From WHSP01 sp040905505 (GTDB lineage: Bacteria > Gemmatimonadota > Gemmatimonadetes > Longimicrobiales > Longimicrobiaceae): a stretch of 48,297 bases of DNA. Location: positions 1 through 48,297 of the forward strand of contig JBBDRL010000036.1 of assembly GCA_040905505.1 (NCBI GenBank), given 5' to 3'. The notes beneath the pieces are model-generated. The model made no database searches, was not told the origin of the DNA, and saw only the letters and a list, made by a program, of their open reading frames with translations. The position numbers and the translations under genes are program-made. Below are positions 16,114 through 26,315 of this stretch, one piece after another; position 1 is the stretch's first letter, and every line of letters starts with the position of its first letter.

Positions 16114-17632
16114 CGATTCCGTTTACGATCACATAGGGGATCCCCTCGGGATACTGGTGAGGGTCTTCGAAGGTTGCGCGGTCCGTCACGGTCTCCGGGT
16201 CGAAGACGACCAGATCCGCCCATGCGCCCGGCGCGATTCGCCCGCGGTCAGTGACCCCGAGGCGGTCGGCTGGGAGAGACGTCATCTTGCGAACCGCGTC
16301 CTCTAAGCCGAGGATCTGACGCTCGCGGGTGTACTCGCCGAGAACCCGTGGAAAGGTCCCGTACCAGCGGGGATGAGGGTGACCGTCGCCGAGCTCGACC
16401 AATTGCCCGTCGGAAGCGATCGCGGTCCAGGGGTGACTCATGATGCGCTCGATGTCGTCCTCGTGCATGACGTGGTAGATGGCGCGTGCGCCCCCTCGCC
16501 GGATCGCCTCGATGACCAGCGCCGCCCCCGTCTCCGGGGTCGAGGGCAGGCCGTCGCGCACGGCCCAGTCGTGCAGGGTCTTGCCTTCGAGAGACTGATC
16601 CCACGAAACGCCCGCGAGCTGCACGCGGCGCAGGTCGTTCCCACCTCGGTCGTTGACGATGTTCCAGACGAGTCCGTCGACGATGCTGTCGCGCAGAACC
16701 GGATCATCGAGGCGCTCGAGAAAGGCGCTCGTCCCGCCCGCAAGTGACCATGGTGGAACCAGGATGGTGATTCCGCTCAGCGAGGCGGGATACGGATACT
16801 GATCGGCCATTACATCGACGCCTTCCGCGCGCGCCGAGTCGATCATTGCGAGGGTCTGCACGCTGGCGCCCCACATCGGGGCGCCGACGACCTTGTGGTG
16901 CGTCAGCACCACGGGGATGTCGGCGCGCCCCCCGATCTCGATGGCCTCACCGACGCCGGAGAGGAGATCCATCCCTTCATCGCGCAGATGCGACGTGTAG
17001 ATCCCGCCGTGCTGCGCGACGACCTCGGCGAGCGCGACGACCTCGTCCGTATCGGCAAAATATCCGGGTGTATAGCGGAGGCCCGTCGAGAGGCCAAAGG
17101 CGCCTTGCTCCATGGCCTGGGCGACCAGCGCGCGCATCTGTTCGAGCTCCTCGGCGGTAGGCGCACGGTCCTCGCTGCCCATCACTTCGCGCCGGATCGA
17201 GTTGTGGCCCACGAGAAACGCGACGTTGTAACCGACGGTGACGCTGTCGACGGCGGCGAGGTGCTCGCCGACCGGGAGGGAGCCGCCTCCATCCGGATTC
17301 CCGACCGCGGTGGTGACGCCCTGCCGAACGTGGTTCTCTGCGTCGGGCAGCCGAAGCAGGGGCCCGAGGTGCACGTGGAGATCGATGAAGCCGGGGGCCA
17401 GGACCTGACCACCCGCATCGATCACCCGGGCCGCAGCATTCTGCGGAAGGCGACCCTCGGCCACCCGCACGATCCTGCCTTCGCGGACCGCGACGTCGCC
17501 GTCGAAACGAGGGGCGCCTGTTCCGTCGATGATCGAGGCGTTCGTGATGAGCAGGTCCCAGGGGCCTTCGTCCCCCGCGGGAGCGCAGCCGCCGACGAGG
17601 GCGGCTGCAAGAAGGATGATCAGGCGTCGCAT
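16049..17632 (-). CDS. Lipoprotein N-acyl-D-amino-acid deacylase (D-aminoacylase, amidohydrolase family)
   Basis: The protein has 527 residues. The lipobox LVGGC near residue 15 marks a lipoprotein. The amidohydrolase metal motif PGFIDLHVH follows a beta-sandwich (LITNASIIDGTGAPRF). D-aminoacylase-type blocks are YTSHLRDEG, VLTHHKVVG, TAIASDG, HPRWYGTFPRVLGEY and the closing VNGIVTVDAGAFLGGRPG. These enzymes hydrolyse N-acyl-D-amino acids at a binuclear zinc site; some relatives act on D-glutamate derivatives or dipeptides. The lipid anchor puts it in the periplasm or on the outer membrane. It is collinear with the acylase lipoprotein upstream, 74 bases apart. The exact substrate is not decided by the sequence. 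Confidence 0.9.
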   Translation of the reverse strand: MRRLIILLAAALVGGCAPAGDEGPWDLLITNASIIDGTGAPRFDGDVAVREGRIVRVAEGRLPQNAAARVIDAGGQVLAPGFIDLHVHLGPLLRLPDAENHVRQGVTTAVGNPDGGGSLPVGEHLAAVDSVTVGYNVAFLVGHNSIRREVMGSEDRAPTAEELEQMRALVAQAMEQGAFGLSTGLRYTPGYFADTDEVVALAEVVAQHGGIYTSHLRDEGMDLLSGVGEAIEIGGRADIPVVLTHHKVVGAPMWGASVQTLAMIDSARAEGVDVMADQYPYPASLSGITILVPPWSLAGGTSAFLERLDDPVLRDSIVDGLVWNIVNDRGGNDLRRVQLAGVSWDQSLEGKTLHDWAVRDGLPSTPETGAALVIEAIRRGGARAIYHVMHEDDIERIMSHPWTAIASDGQLVELGDGHPHPRWYGTFPRVLGEYTRERQILGLEDAVRKMTSLPADRLGVTDRGRIAPGAWADLVVFDPETVTDRATFEDPHQYPEGIPYVIVNGIVTVDAGAFLGGRPGMVLRHQP

Positions 17633-17706
17633 GGATGACGTTCCTGTGGCTCGTGATGGTTGATGTCAAACTGCATACCGTCGGGCTGCGCTCCTCGGGC
17701 AGATCC

Positions 17707-20016
17707 CTACGGCGCGCCTTCGCGGGCTTCGCCGGGGCGATAGCTCTCGACGACCGCAGCCTGAATTTCTTCCTCCGTCCAGTGGACCGGCTTCATGCCA
17801 TTGGAGGCGAAGAGTGCTGCCTGGTTCGCGTGATAGGGCGATCCCGAGTCGGGGCTCTGACCGTATGCGAGCACGGTGTAGGCCCGGGGGCGCTCGCCGA
17901 ATTCGACAGCGAGGACCCATCCGTCACCTCCGTTGACGACGCGTTTTCCATCTTCGGCATTGGTGAAGTTGAGCACGCGGAAGCATCCAAGGGCGCCGCC
18001 ACATCCGCCGACCGGCGCGTCCACGTTTCCACGCCGAACGCGGTGAACCTCTCCCCACGGTGCGTCCCAGCTCCCGAAGCGGCGGCCGGCCTCCGGCACC
18101 GCCCACTCGAAGGCTTCGGCGGCGAGGCGCGGATCCGCGAGACCACTGGGCGTGGCACTGGGTTCGTTCGCGCTCCACGGGACAGCATGCGGCTCCTCTC
18201 CGTCGAGGAGTGAGCGGTAACGATTCCACCACGTCTCGAACAGCAGGCCGCCGCGGCTGTCGGCGGCGACGGTGTTGTTCCACGCCGCGAGGAGAGCGGC
18301 TGCGCGGGAGGTCTCGGCGTCGGGCTCAGCCTCGCGGACCGCCGCGAGGAGATCTTCCTTGACGCGATCCGCGAGCAACATGCGCATGCTGTGCTTGGCC
18401 GCGACGACGTCTTCGAGGCTGAAGGTGCGCTCGTTGTGCAGGAGCTCGAGCGAGTGCTGGCTGCGCAGCCGGAGTCGCGGCGGCTCGACCCAGAATTCGA
18501 AGGAGTGATCGAGAACCTGGTTGAGATTGGCGTAATGGGGCGAATCGTTCTCGTTGTGCAGATAGCCGCCCGGTGGATTCAGTAGCTGCGGCAGCGACTC
18601 GAACGGTGTAACCTCGCTCCAGACCTGGTCCTCTCGGGTGGCGTAGATCGCGAGTGTGTCGCCGCCGGACGGGTGCGGAAGCAGAGGCGCACCGGACATC
18701 GATACGTAGTGGATGTTCCCGTCGCGATCGGCGTAGGTGAAGTGCGAGGTGGTGCGGGCACCGATCCGCATCGCGTTCTGCCATTCCTCGAGCGTGCTGG
18801 CCTGCATCATCTCCAGCCACTGCTCACCCGCACGGTACTCGCCATTGGCGGCGGGGCGGAAGACGTAGACGAGGCTGTCCGCGCGATGGACGACAGGTCC
18901 GAACTCGCTCGTCCAGAACTCTCTCGTCTCACTGCCACTGCCGGATGCGTCGCGATACTCCACGGTGACCACCTCGCGCTCGAGCGGGAGCGATTCACCG
19001 TCGAGCACGATGTGATCGGGCCGGGAGGGATCGGCGCGGAATGCATAGAATTCATGCGATCGCGTCGAGTTGTTGGTGGTCGCGAAGCCGAGATAGGGGT
19101 TGAACCCGCCGATGACGGTGAAGGGACCGCCGATCCGGAAGTCACCATAGAAGTCGAGCTTTCCCGGGACGCGGACGTGCGCCTCGTAGTAGCCGGCCGT
19201 CCAGGAGAGGTGAGGATTTCGGAGCAGGATCGCAGCGCCACTCGTGGTACGTTCGGGCGCCAGCGCCCACGCATTGGACCCCACGTTCTGGTCCTCCTCG
19301 TCGGGAAGCCGTCGCGCGATGCTCAGCGGCTGCGCATCGAGACGCATGGCGGCTCGCCGCCAGCCGCCGGTCTCCGTCGCCACGAGCAGGGCCGGGTCGC
19401 CGGGGTTCTCCAACAGGAGCTCCCGGAAATCCTCCATCTCACCATCGCTCGGCCAGGAGATGTCGCGGGCGAGCACGTCCTCAGCGGTGAAATCGGGCTC
19501 CATCCACGGCGGAAGCTCGTCGCGCCGCGCGCGGATGAAATGGTTCATCCCTTCGGCGAAGCCCTCGTAGACGTGGCGCGTGTCCTCCAGCAGCAGCGGA
19601 AACGTCTCGGCCGCACGGGCACGCCGCTGTCGGTTGCGAGCGTCGGCGTCGATGCGCTGCCGGCCCTCGACGAGCGCCATCCGCCCCCGCGCCGAGTGGA
19701 TCCCCTCGATAATTCGCGGCCCGTGGTCCTCGAGCTGGACGTAAGCCAGGGCGAACGCCGCCGCCCGCAGATTCTCCGCATGGATCTGGGGAACGCCATA
19801 GGTCGTGCGGCGGATCTCGACCTGGGTCGCCAACGGCGGCAGCTCGATCGGCTCGGGCCCGGCGGGCGCCGGGGCCGTCGAGCACCCCGCGACCAGCAGG
19901 AGGCCAGCGGCCGTGAAGCCGGCCATCCGCGGAAGCGGAGCGGCCGGGCCCGAGCGCGCGGTCGGCTTCCGGATTCGGTCGATGAAACTACGCAGTCGGA
20001 TATGCGTGCTGGGCAT
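17707..20016 (-). CDS. Lipoprotein penicillin-acylase-family Ntn hydrolase
   Basis: The protein has 769 residues. It is an exported lipoprotein with lipobox LLVAGC (C45 from ATG 20016; M31 is an alternative start). Penicillin-acylase-type landmarks are EIRRTTYGVPQIHAENL near the N-terminus, the precursor cleavage site NVGSNAWAL with predicted nucleophile S247, then ILLRNPHLSW, IGGFNPYLGFATTNN and a C-terminal AYGQSPDSGSPYHANQ. Proteins of this family cleave themselves before the Ser/Thr/Cys nucleophile and hydrolyse amides such as beta-lactam side chains, N-acyl-homoserine lactones or lipopeptide acyl chains. With the adjacent D-aminoacylase lipoprotein, surface deacylation of N-acyl amino compounds is plausible. 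Substrate unknown. Confidence 0.9.
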   Translation of the reverse strand: MPSTHIRLRSFIDRIRKPTARSGPAAPLPRMAGFTAAGLLLVAGCSTAPAPAGPEPIELPPLATQVEIRRTTYGVPQIHAENLRAAAFALAYVQLEDHGPRIIEGIHSARGRMALVEGRQRIDADARNRQRRARAAETFPLLLEDTRHVYEGFAEGMNHFIRARRDELPPWMEPDFTAEDVLARDISWPSDGEMEDFRELLLENPGDPALLVATETGGWRRAAMRLDAQPLSIARRLPDEEDQNVGSNAWALAPERTTSGAAILLRNPHLSWTAGYYEAHVRVPGKLDFYGDFRIGGPFTVIGGFNPYLGFATTNNSTRSHEFYAFRADPSRPDHIVLDGESLPLEREVVTVEYRDASGSGSETREFWTSEFGPVVHRADSLVYVFRPAANGEYRAGEQWLEMMQASTLEEWQNAMRIGARTTSHFTYADRDGNIHYVSMSGAPLLPHPSGGDTLAIYATREDQVWSEVTPFESLPQLLNPPGGYLHNENDSPHYANLNQVLDHSFEFWVEPPRLRLRSQHSLELLHNERTFSLEDVVAAKHSMRMLLADRVKEDLLAAVREAEPDAETSRAAALLAAWNNTVAADSRGGLLFETWWNRYRSLLDGEEPHAVPWSANEPSATPSGLADPRLAAEAFEWAVPEAGRRFGSWDAPWGEVHRVRRGNVDAPVGGCGGALGCFRVLNFTNAEDGKRVVNGGDGWVLAVEFGERPRAYTVLAYGQSPDSGSPYHANQAALFASNGMKPVHWTEEEIQAAVVESYRPGEAREGAP

Positions 20017-20235
20017 GCGTATGCGGCTCTCCGGATCGGATGTGGAAGCTGACCGCTGGTAGGCTGACGGCAGCGGGTAGGGCAGGAGCGTCTGAGCGGC
20101 AACTCCGCGGGCAAGGGTAGGCGCAGCAGGGTCCAGAGTCAATGCCGACGTCATCAGTTTCGGCGCTTGCATTCGGCGGCGGCGGAGCCGAGCTTTCGGT
20201 TACCAGCACGCCGCGGTACCTCCTGACATACGTCC

Positions 20236-23088
20236 ATGTTACAACGCATCTTTTCCGGTTGGGATCGGCCCATTCTGCCGATGGTGGCTGGATACCTCGC
20301 CGATCGTCATGGTGTGGGCGGCGCCCTGGATCTGCGGTCCGTGGCGTGCGCCGTTGCGGGCGCGCGGGCGGGGCGTCGTCTGAAGGAATGTCTACTCGAC
20401 GAGGCGACCGCGCGCGGGCTTCGGCTGGTCCCACCCAGGATCGTCACCATCGGCGCGCTCCCGGAGCTCGTCTACGAATCGGAGCTCCCGCACGCGACGG
20501 GGATGGTGATGCGGCGTACGTGGGCCAGCGCCCTTCGCGAGATGCCGCGGGAGGCGCTCGCACGCACCTTCGGCCGGGCACCTGAGGACGAGGACACCCG
20601 CGGGTGGGATCTGATGGGGGCGACCGTGGCGCGTCTCCATCGGGAAGTCGCGGGAGGCGGGCACCGGTTCGACGATGTCGCCGACGTGTGCGCTTCATCC
20701 GGGGACATGCTGTTCGACGACAGCGAGCGATGGGCGCTGCTCGGTTCAGCTCAGGCGGTATACGAGCAGCGGCTGACGCGGCTCCGTCTGGCCGACCGTG
20801 ACCTCGCGCGGATCACGGCCCTGCATGGCGATGCGGCTCCTCGGGCAACCGCCGAGATCTGGCTCGTCGGGGTCGCCGAGCTGCCGGCGGTGGTCACCTC
20901 ACTTCTGACGCGCTACCCGGGTGCGGTCTACGCCGTCATTCACGCGCCCGAGACCGAGGCTTCCGCGTTCGACGCATTCGGGTGTGTGGTGCCGGGGGCA
21001 TGGGCGGACCGGGAGGTGCCGATCGAATCTGAGCACATCGTCGTCACGGAGCGACCTTCCGACCAGGCGGGTGAGGTGCTTCATGCCATTGTGGAGCTCG
21101 GCGAGGCCGGAATCGAAGAGGTCGCGATCGGCGTCACCGACGACGCGCTCGTTCCATACATCGCGGAGTGGCTGGAATCGGCTGAGATCCGGACGCACTA
21201 CGCCGGTGGTGAGTCGATCGAGCGGACCGCCCCGTATCGGCTGCTGGCGGCGCTGGCCGACTACCTCGAACGGGAAGACTGGGAAGCGTTCGCGGCCCTC
21301 GTCCGTCACCCCGATCTTACGGGATTGCTCGCCGGCAGCGTCGATGCGTCTGCAAAGCTGGCCCGGCTGGATCGTCACTTCCAGGACCATCTCCCCGCCG
21401 ATCTCAGCACCCGGTCGAGGCACGGCGGCCGACCGTCGGAACCGCCGATGCGAGACTCGCTCGATCACCTGCTCCAGCGCCTTACCGGGACAAGGCGGCT
21501 GGACGAGTGGGCGCAGGAAATCGTCGGTCTTCTGATCGACGTGTACGGGGGGCGCCGTCTCAACCGTCACGAGCCGGGCGACCGCCGCAGGTTGGAAGTT
21601 CTGGGACGGCTGCGCTCGGCGGCCATCTCGCTGCATCAGTTGCCGCCCGAGCTGAGTGAGCGCTGCCGTGCGCCGGTGGCGGTCAGACTCCTGCTCGACG
21701 AGGTCCGGGGTGCGCCGATCCCGCACGAGCCGGAGACCGCCGCGGTGGAGGTGCTCGGCTGGCTCGAGCTGGCGCTCGACGATGCACCCTACACCATCGT
21801 AGCGGGCGTCAACGAGCCGATGCTTCCCGAATCGCTCAATGCGGACCCCTTCCTCCCGGATCGGCTGCGGTCGAAGTTGGGCCTTCTCGACAATGCCCGG
21901 CGCTACGCTCGCGACGCATTTCACGCCACCGCGCTCGTCCGCTCCAGGCGCCGTGTCCGCTTCATCGGCGGACGCATGACGGCGGAAGGTGATCCGCTGC
22001 GGCCCAGTCGCTTGATGCTGACGAAACGGGGCGACGAGCTTGCGCTGCAGGTGATGCGGTTCGTCCGGCAGCACCCGAGCGTCAGCGGCACTGGTACACC
22101 GCTCGCCGCCGCCGCCGGGACCGTCTCCGCCTTCAAACTGCCGCCTGCGCCGGTCGTGGCCTTGCCGGAGCTGCGGGAAATCTCGGTCACGGACTTCAAG
22201 CGTATCCTCTCCGACCCGTATCGTTATGCGCTCGAGCGGCACCTCAGGCTCCGGAGCGTTCACGATGGTGCCCGCGAGCTCGATGGGGGCGCGTTCGGCG
22301 CCCTCGCGCACGAGGTCCTCGGGCGCTTCGGCCAGTCACCCGAGATCCGCTCGCCGGATTGGCCGGTCGTGAAGGCAAAGCTCTCGGAGCTGCTGGACGA
22401 GGAGGTCTCGCGAACGTTCGGCACGGCCAGCTTCCCGGCTGTTCGTCTCCAGATCGAACAGCTCCGGGTGCGGTTGTACCGTTTTGCGAAGTGGCAGGCC
22501 GAACGGATCGATGAGGGGTGGGAGGTGGCTCTCGTCGAGGGCTACCCGGCGGGCGCGCCGCGCGGTGATGCACCGGAGCCGGGCGCCGGCGTCCTCTTCG
22601 AAGTGGACGGGGAGCCCGTCACGCTGAAAGGCCGCATCGATCGGATCGATCATCACCCGGCGACGAGCCGGTGGGCGATCCTCGACTACAAGACCGGTGA
22701 CGAGCCGAAAGCCCCCGAGCGAACCCACCGCCGCGGGCGATCCGGCGACTGGCAGGATCTTCAGCTGCCCCTCTATCGACATCTGGCCGCGGGGCTGATG
22801 CGGCCGGACGGGTCGCGTCTGATCCACCCGGAGGATGAGATCGAACTGGGCTACATCCTCCTCTGCCGCGACCTGGCGGTTCCGTGCGGCGCAATGGCTG
22901 AGTGGAGCGATGCCGATCTCGCCGCGGCCGACGAGGTGGCGCGGGCCGTCATCCGCTATCTGCGCCAGGGAGCGGTGCCCTTCGATCCCTCGATCAGCTC
23001 GGCATGGCCTGATGACCCACTGCGGCCGCTGCTCGGCGCCCGAGTGCTCGTCGCCCCGGGCGACGCCGAGTTGGAGGTGGAGGCATGA
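20236..23088 (+). CDS. addB: AddB-like PD-(D/E)XK nuclease partner of a RecB-type helicase
   Basis: The protein has 950 residues. The first part resembles the inactive helicase-like fold of AddB, with MLQRIFSGWDRP at the start and DAPYTIVAGVNEPMLPES late in the helicase-like region. The C-terminal quarter is a nuclease: LAHEVLGRF, then GRIDRID with D802, and ILDYKTGDE with D817 and K819, then QLPLYRHLA. In AddAB this nuclease trims one strand at double-strand breaks before RecA loading. The C-terminal Cys set that binds an iron-sulfur cluster in Bacillus AddB is not evident. It overlaps the next gene by ATGA, so the two are co-translated. ATG 20236 lacks a good ribosome site. Confidence 0.8.
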   Translation: MLQRIFSGWDRPILPMVAGYLADRHGVGGALDLRSVACAVAGARAGRRLKECLLDEATARGLRLVPPRIVTIGALPELVYESELPHATGMVMRRTWASALREMPREALARTFGRAPEDEDTRGWDLMGATVARLHREVAGGGHRFDDVADVCASSGDMLFDDSERWALLGSAQAVYEQRLTRLRLADRDLARITALHGDAAPRATAEIWLVGVAELPAVVTSLLTRYPGAVYAVIHAPETEASAFDAFGCVVPGAWADREVPIESEHIVVTERPSDQAGEVLHAIVELGEAGIEEVAIGVTDDALVPYIAEWLESAEIRTHYAGGESIERTAPYRLLAALADYLEREDWEAFAALVRHPDLTGLLAGSVDASAKLARLDRHFQDHLPADLSTRSRHGGRPSEPPMRDSLDHLLQRLTGTRRLDEWAQEIVGLLIDVYGGRRLNRHEPGDRRRLEVLGRLRSAAISLHQLPPELSERCRAPVAVRLLLDEVRGAPIPHEPETAAVEVLGWLELALDDAPYTIVAGVNEPMLPESLNADPFLPDRLRSKLGLLDNARRYARDAFHATALVRSRRRVRFIGGRMTAEGDPLRPSRLMLTKRGDELALQVMRFVRQHPSVSGTGTPLAAAAGTVSAFKLPPAPVVALPELREISVTDFKRILSDPYRYALERHLRLRSVHDGARELDGGAFGALAHEVLGRFGQSPEIRSPDWPVVKAKLSELLDEEVSRTFGTASFPAVRLQIEQLRVRLYRFAKWQAERIDEGWEVALVEGYPAGAPRGDAPEPGAGVLFEVDGEPVTLKGRIDRIDHHPATSRWAILDYKTGDEPKAPERTHRRGRSGDWQDLQLPLYRHLAAGLMRPDGSRLIHPEDEIELGYILLCRDLAVPCGAMAEWSDADLAAADEVARAVIRYLRQGAVPFDPSISSAWPDDPLRPLLGARVLVAPGDAELEVEA

Positions 23089-26000
23089 GCGGCGTGCTCC
23101 CGCCGCGAGAGCTGGTCCTCGCCTCGGCGGGATCGGGCAAGACCTACCGCATCTCGTCGCGGCTCATCGGTCTGCTCGCGCACGGCGAGGAGCCCGACCG
23201 CATCCTGGCTGCGACCTTCACCCGGAAGGCTGCCGGACAGATCCTGGACAAGGTGCTCGAACGGCTGGCCGAGGGAGCGCTGTCGGTCGATGAGGCGGTG
23301 GGGCTGGCGGCACAGGCGTCCCTGAACGCCGCCCAGCCGCTCCCTCAGACGACCGAGTTCTGGGCCGCGGTCCTCGATCGCACCGTGGCCAGGCTCCACC
23401 GGCTGAACATCGGGACGCTGGATGCGTTCTTCATGCGCGCAGCCACCGCGTTCGAAGCCGAGCTGGGACTCCCGCCGGGCTGGCGGATTCCGGATCAGCC
23501 GACGGCGGCCAGGCTCCGCTCACGAGCCCTCCTCACCGCCCTCGACCGGGCAGACCCGCGTCGCATAGTGGAGCTGCTCCGGCTCGTCTCGCGGGGCGAT
23601 GTGCGGCGTTCCGTTCACGATCACCTCGCCTGGATCATCGACCAGCTTCTGGAGATCGATGAGCAGATGGATCCCGGGCCGACGGATCCGTGGAGCGCCT
23701 TCTCGCGCGGCGCTGGAGGCGAGGAATCGCCCGACGAGGCTGGGCGCGAGCATCTCGCGGCACGACTGGAGGCGCTCGATCTGCCCAGGACCCGAGCGGG
23801 ATCCGTAAGTCGCGGCTGGGCCAGGGCCGTCGAAGCCGCGGCGGCCGCGCTTCGCGATGGTGACTGGGAAGCGCTCGTCCGGCAGAGTCTCTGTCAGAAG
23901 GTCGCAAGCGGAGAACCCTACTACCATCGCTTTCCGATCGAGGCGCACGTGCAGGCGTGCGTCGAGGAGGTTCTCAGCGCGGCGCGCGCGGCACTGCGAC
24001 CGGGACTCGCGGCGCAGATAAGAGCCCTGGGCGAGCTGACGCGCGCCTACCGCGACGTGTTCCGCGAGACGCAGCACGCCGAAGGGTTCTATGGCTTCGG
24101 CGACATAACACGCCTGATCGCGACGGGGGATCCGCTGGGAGAGCGTGCCGACCTCTACTATCGGCTGGACTCACGCACGCGCCACATCCTGCTCGACGAG
24201 TTCCAGGATACGTCGCACACGCAGTGGGCGGCCCTGTCTCCGCTGGTGGACGAGGTCCTGTCGGACGATGGACGTGCCGCGGTTGTGGTCGCTGACCCCA
24301 AGCAGTCGATCTACGGTTGGCGGGGAGCCGAGCCGGACGTCGTCCATGCGGTCGGCGCGCGCTACTCGCTGGTGACCGAGCACCTGTCCACGAGCTGGCG
24401 ATCCAGCCAGGCGGTTCTCGACTTCGTGAATCGGATCTTCGAACGGATCGAGGAGAACCCGGTATTCGCGGACGATCAGAACTGCGTCGAGACGGCGAGC
24501 ATCTGGCGTCGTGACTTCCAACCCCATCGCGCGCAGTTCGACCGGCCGGGCCATGTGCGAATCGAAGTCGGACCGGCGGACGATGGCAGTGGAAGCGACC
24601 GTCCGCTGCTGTTCAGCGCCGCGGCCGAACGGGTGGCGGCGCTCAGAGCCGCCCATCCAGGGGCGACCATCGGCGTCCTGACGCGGACGAACGCCGCAGT
24701 CGCGCGCCTCTTCCTGGAACTGCGGCAGCTTGGAGCGCCCGTCAGTCAGGAAGGCGGAAACCCGCTGACCGATTCTGGCGCCTGCGAGGCGATTCTCGCG
24801 CTCCTGCGGATGGCCGACCACCCCGCCGACACGATCGCCAGGTACCACGTCGCGGCTTCCCCGCTGGGCGACGTCATCGGGTTGAGCGACCACGAAGACG
24901 AGCGGCGCGCTCATGCCGTGTCGTCGCGCCTTCGCCGCCGTCTGGTCGCCGATGGTTACGGGCCGACGGTCGCAGAGCTTGCCCGGAAGATCGTCGCTTT
25001 CTGCGATCCCCGCGAGGCGCGAAGACTCTCGCAGCTCGTCGAGCTCGGCCTCCGCTATGATCGACGCGCGACCTTGCGCCCTGGGGATTTCGTTCACCTC
25101 GCGGAGTCGGAGCGAGTCGAAGACCGGGCGACTGCCGACGTCCGCGTCATGACGGTTCATCAGGCGAAGGGGCTCGAGTTCGACATCGTCGTGCTGCCGC
25201 AGCTCGATGATCAGATCTTCAAGGGCGGTCGGAGCCCCGCGGCGCTGGGATCTCGGGTTGACCCAGCGGGACCGATATCCGCTGTGTATCCCTCCGTTCC
25301 CAAAGAATTGCGCTGCATCTTCCCGGAGCTTGAAGCGCCCTACCGGCAGCGGCGCGGCGCGGTCCTGCGCGATGGGCTGAGCACCCTGTACGTAGGGGTG
25401 ACCCGCGCGCGCTTCGCAGTTCACGCGATCGTCGCCCCCGACGGCGATCGCGGGCCCGGAACCGCCGTGACGCCTGCACGCATCGTCCGCGAGGCGTTGC
25501 GAGAGCCCGAAGAAGCCCTCCAGGCCGCCGCAGCGGGCGCGACCCTCTACGAGCACGGCGATCCGAACTGGTACAGTGACCCCCACCTGAGGGGGCGGTT
25601 CGCACCGATCGAAACCGAGCCGCGCGTCCTACCGGCTCTCCGGATCCGCCGAGGCGAGAGAGGCAGGATGCTCCGCAAGGAGACCCCGTCGCAGCTACAC
25701 GGCGATGCGACCGTAGACGTTGCCGAGATGCTTCGCTTCGACAACGTCGCCGCCCTCGATCGCGGCTCCATCGTCCATGAGTGGTTCGAGGCGGTGGAGT
25801 GGATCGACGGGCCCATCCTGCCGGATGCGGAGCTCCGTGCGATCGCACGCCGAGTCTCACCGAGCACGGCGGATGTACGGGTTCAGGAGCTCATCGGAGA
25901 GTTCCGCGGATGGCTCGCGCATCCACCCATACGGGCCCTCCTGAGCCGCGCCCGCTATGCCGGCGCCGAACAGGTCGGCCTGGAGCGCGAGGTGCCGTTC

Positions 26001-26315
26001 CTGCGCCGATACGGCGATGGGCTGATGGAAGGGGTGATCGACCGGTTGGTCGTCAGCTATCGCGACGGTCGGCCGGTGGCCGCGGAGGTGATCGACTTCA
26101 AGACGGACCGAACGGGTCAGGAGGCCGTGAAGGTGGCGCGGCTGGTAGAGCAGTACGGCGCACAGCTCTCCGCCTACGTGGAGGCGGTCGCCGAACTGTA
26201 CGGCCTTGCCAGCGTGGCCTGTTCGGCGACCCTGGCTTTCCTCGAGGCCGGTGTGATCGAAAGCGTACCGGCCCCTGCAGCCGACCCTCCTGATCCTCCG
26301 GTAGCGCAGGGGTGA
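23085..26315 (+). CDS. addA: AddA/RecB-like UvrD-family helicase-nuclease
   Basis: The protein has 1,076 residues. Superfamily 1 helicase motifs appear in order: Walker A ASAGSGKTY (residues 13-21), TFTRKAAGQ, DEFQD (371-375), VADPKQSIYGWRGAEPDVV, VMTVHQAKGLEFDIVVLP and LYVGVTRAR. The C-terminal nuclease domain has EVIDFKTDR with D1004 and K1006 and a QLSAYVEAV helix. Together with the preceding gene it forms a two-subunit, two-nuclease break-resection machine of AddAB type, in place of RecBCD. It is shorter than Bacillus AddA (about 1,230 residues). Stop codons of this gene and the convergent korB are 22 bases apart. Confidence 0.9.
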   Translation: MSGVLPPRELVLASAGSGKTYRISSRLIGLLAHGEEPDRILAATFTRKAAGQILDKVLERLAEGALSVDEAVGLAAQASLNAAQPLPQTTEFWAAVLDRTVARLHRLNIGTLDAFFMRAATAFEAELGLPPGWRIPDQPTAARLRSRALLTALDRADPRRIVELLRLVSRGDVRRSVHDHLAWIIDQLLEIDEQMDPGPTDPWSAFSRGAGGEESPDEAGREHLAARLEALDLPRTRAGSVSRGWARAVEAAAAALRDGDWEALVRQSLCQKVASGEPYYHRFPIEAHVQACVEEVLSAARAALRPGLAAQIRALGELTRAYRDVFRETQHAEGFYGFGDITRLIATGDPLGERADLYYRLDSRTRHILLDEFQDTSHTQWAALSPLVDEVLSDDGRAAVVVADPKQSIYGWRGAEPDVVHAVGARYSLVTEHLSTSWRSSQAVLDFVNRIFERIEENPVFADDQNCVETASIWRRDFQPHRAQFDRPGHVRIEVGPADDGSGSDRPLLFSAAAERVAALRAAHPGATIGVLTRTNAAVARLFLELRQLGAPVSQEGGNPLTDSGACEAILALLRMADHPADTIARYHVAASPLGDVIGLSDHEDERRAHAVSSRLRRRLVADGYGPTVAELARKIVAFCDPREARRLSQLVELGLRYDRRATLRPGDFVHLAESERVEDRATADVRVMTVHQAKGLEFDIVVLPQLDDQIFKGGRSPAALGSRVDPAGPISAVYPSVPKELRCIFPELEAPYRQRRGAVLRDGLSTLYVGVTRARFAVHAIVAPDGDRGPGTAVTPARIVREALREPEEALQAAAAGATLYEHGDPNWYSDPHLRGRFAPIETEPRVLPALRIRRGERGRMLRKETPSQLHGDATVDVAEMLRFDNVAALDRGSIVHEWFEAVEWIDGPILPDAELRAIARRVSPSTADVRVQELIGEFRGWLAHPPIRALLSRARYAGAEQVGLEREVPFLRRYGDGLMEGVIDRLVVSYRDGRPVAAEVIDFKTDRTGQEAVKVARLVEQYGAQLSAYVEAVAELYGLASVACSATLAFLEAGVIESVPAPAADPPDPPVAQG

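Noticed and set aside
18673..20052. Open frame of 459 codons opposite the acylase lipoprotein
   Set aside because: The minus strand encodes a full penicillin-acylase-type protein; the plus frame has no family features.
20899..22311. Open frame of 470 codons opposite the AddB-like gene
   Set aside because: Shadow of a gene with clear nuclease motifs; no ribosome site and no recognisable domain.
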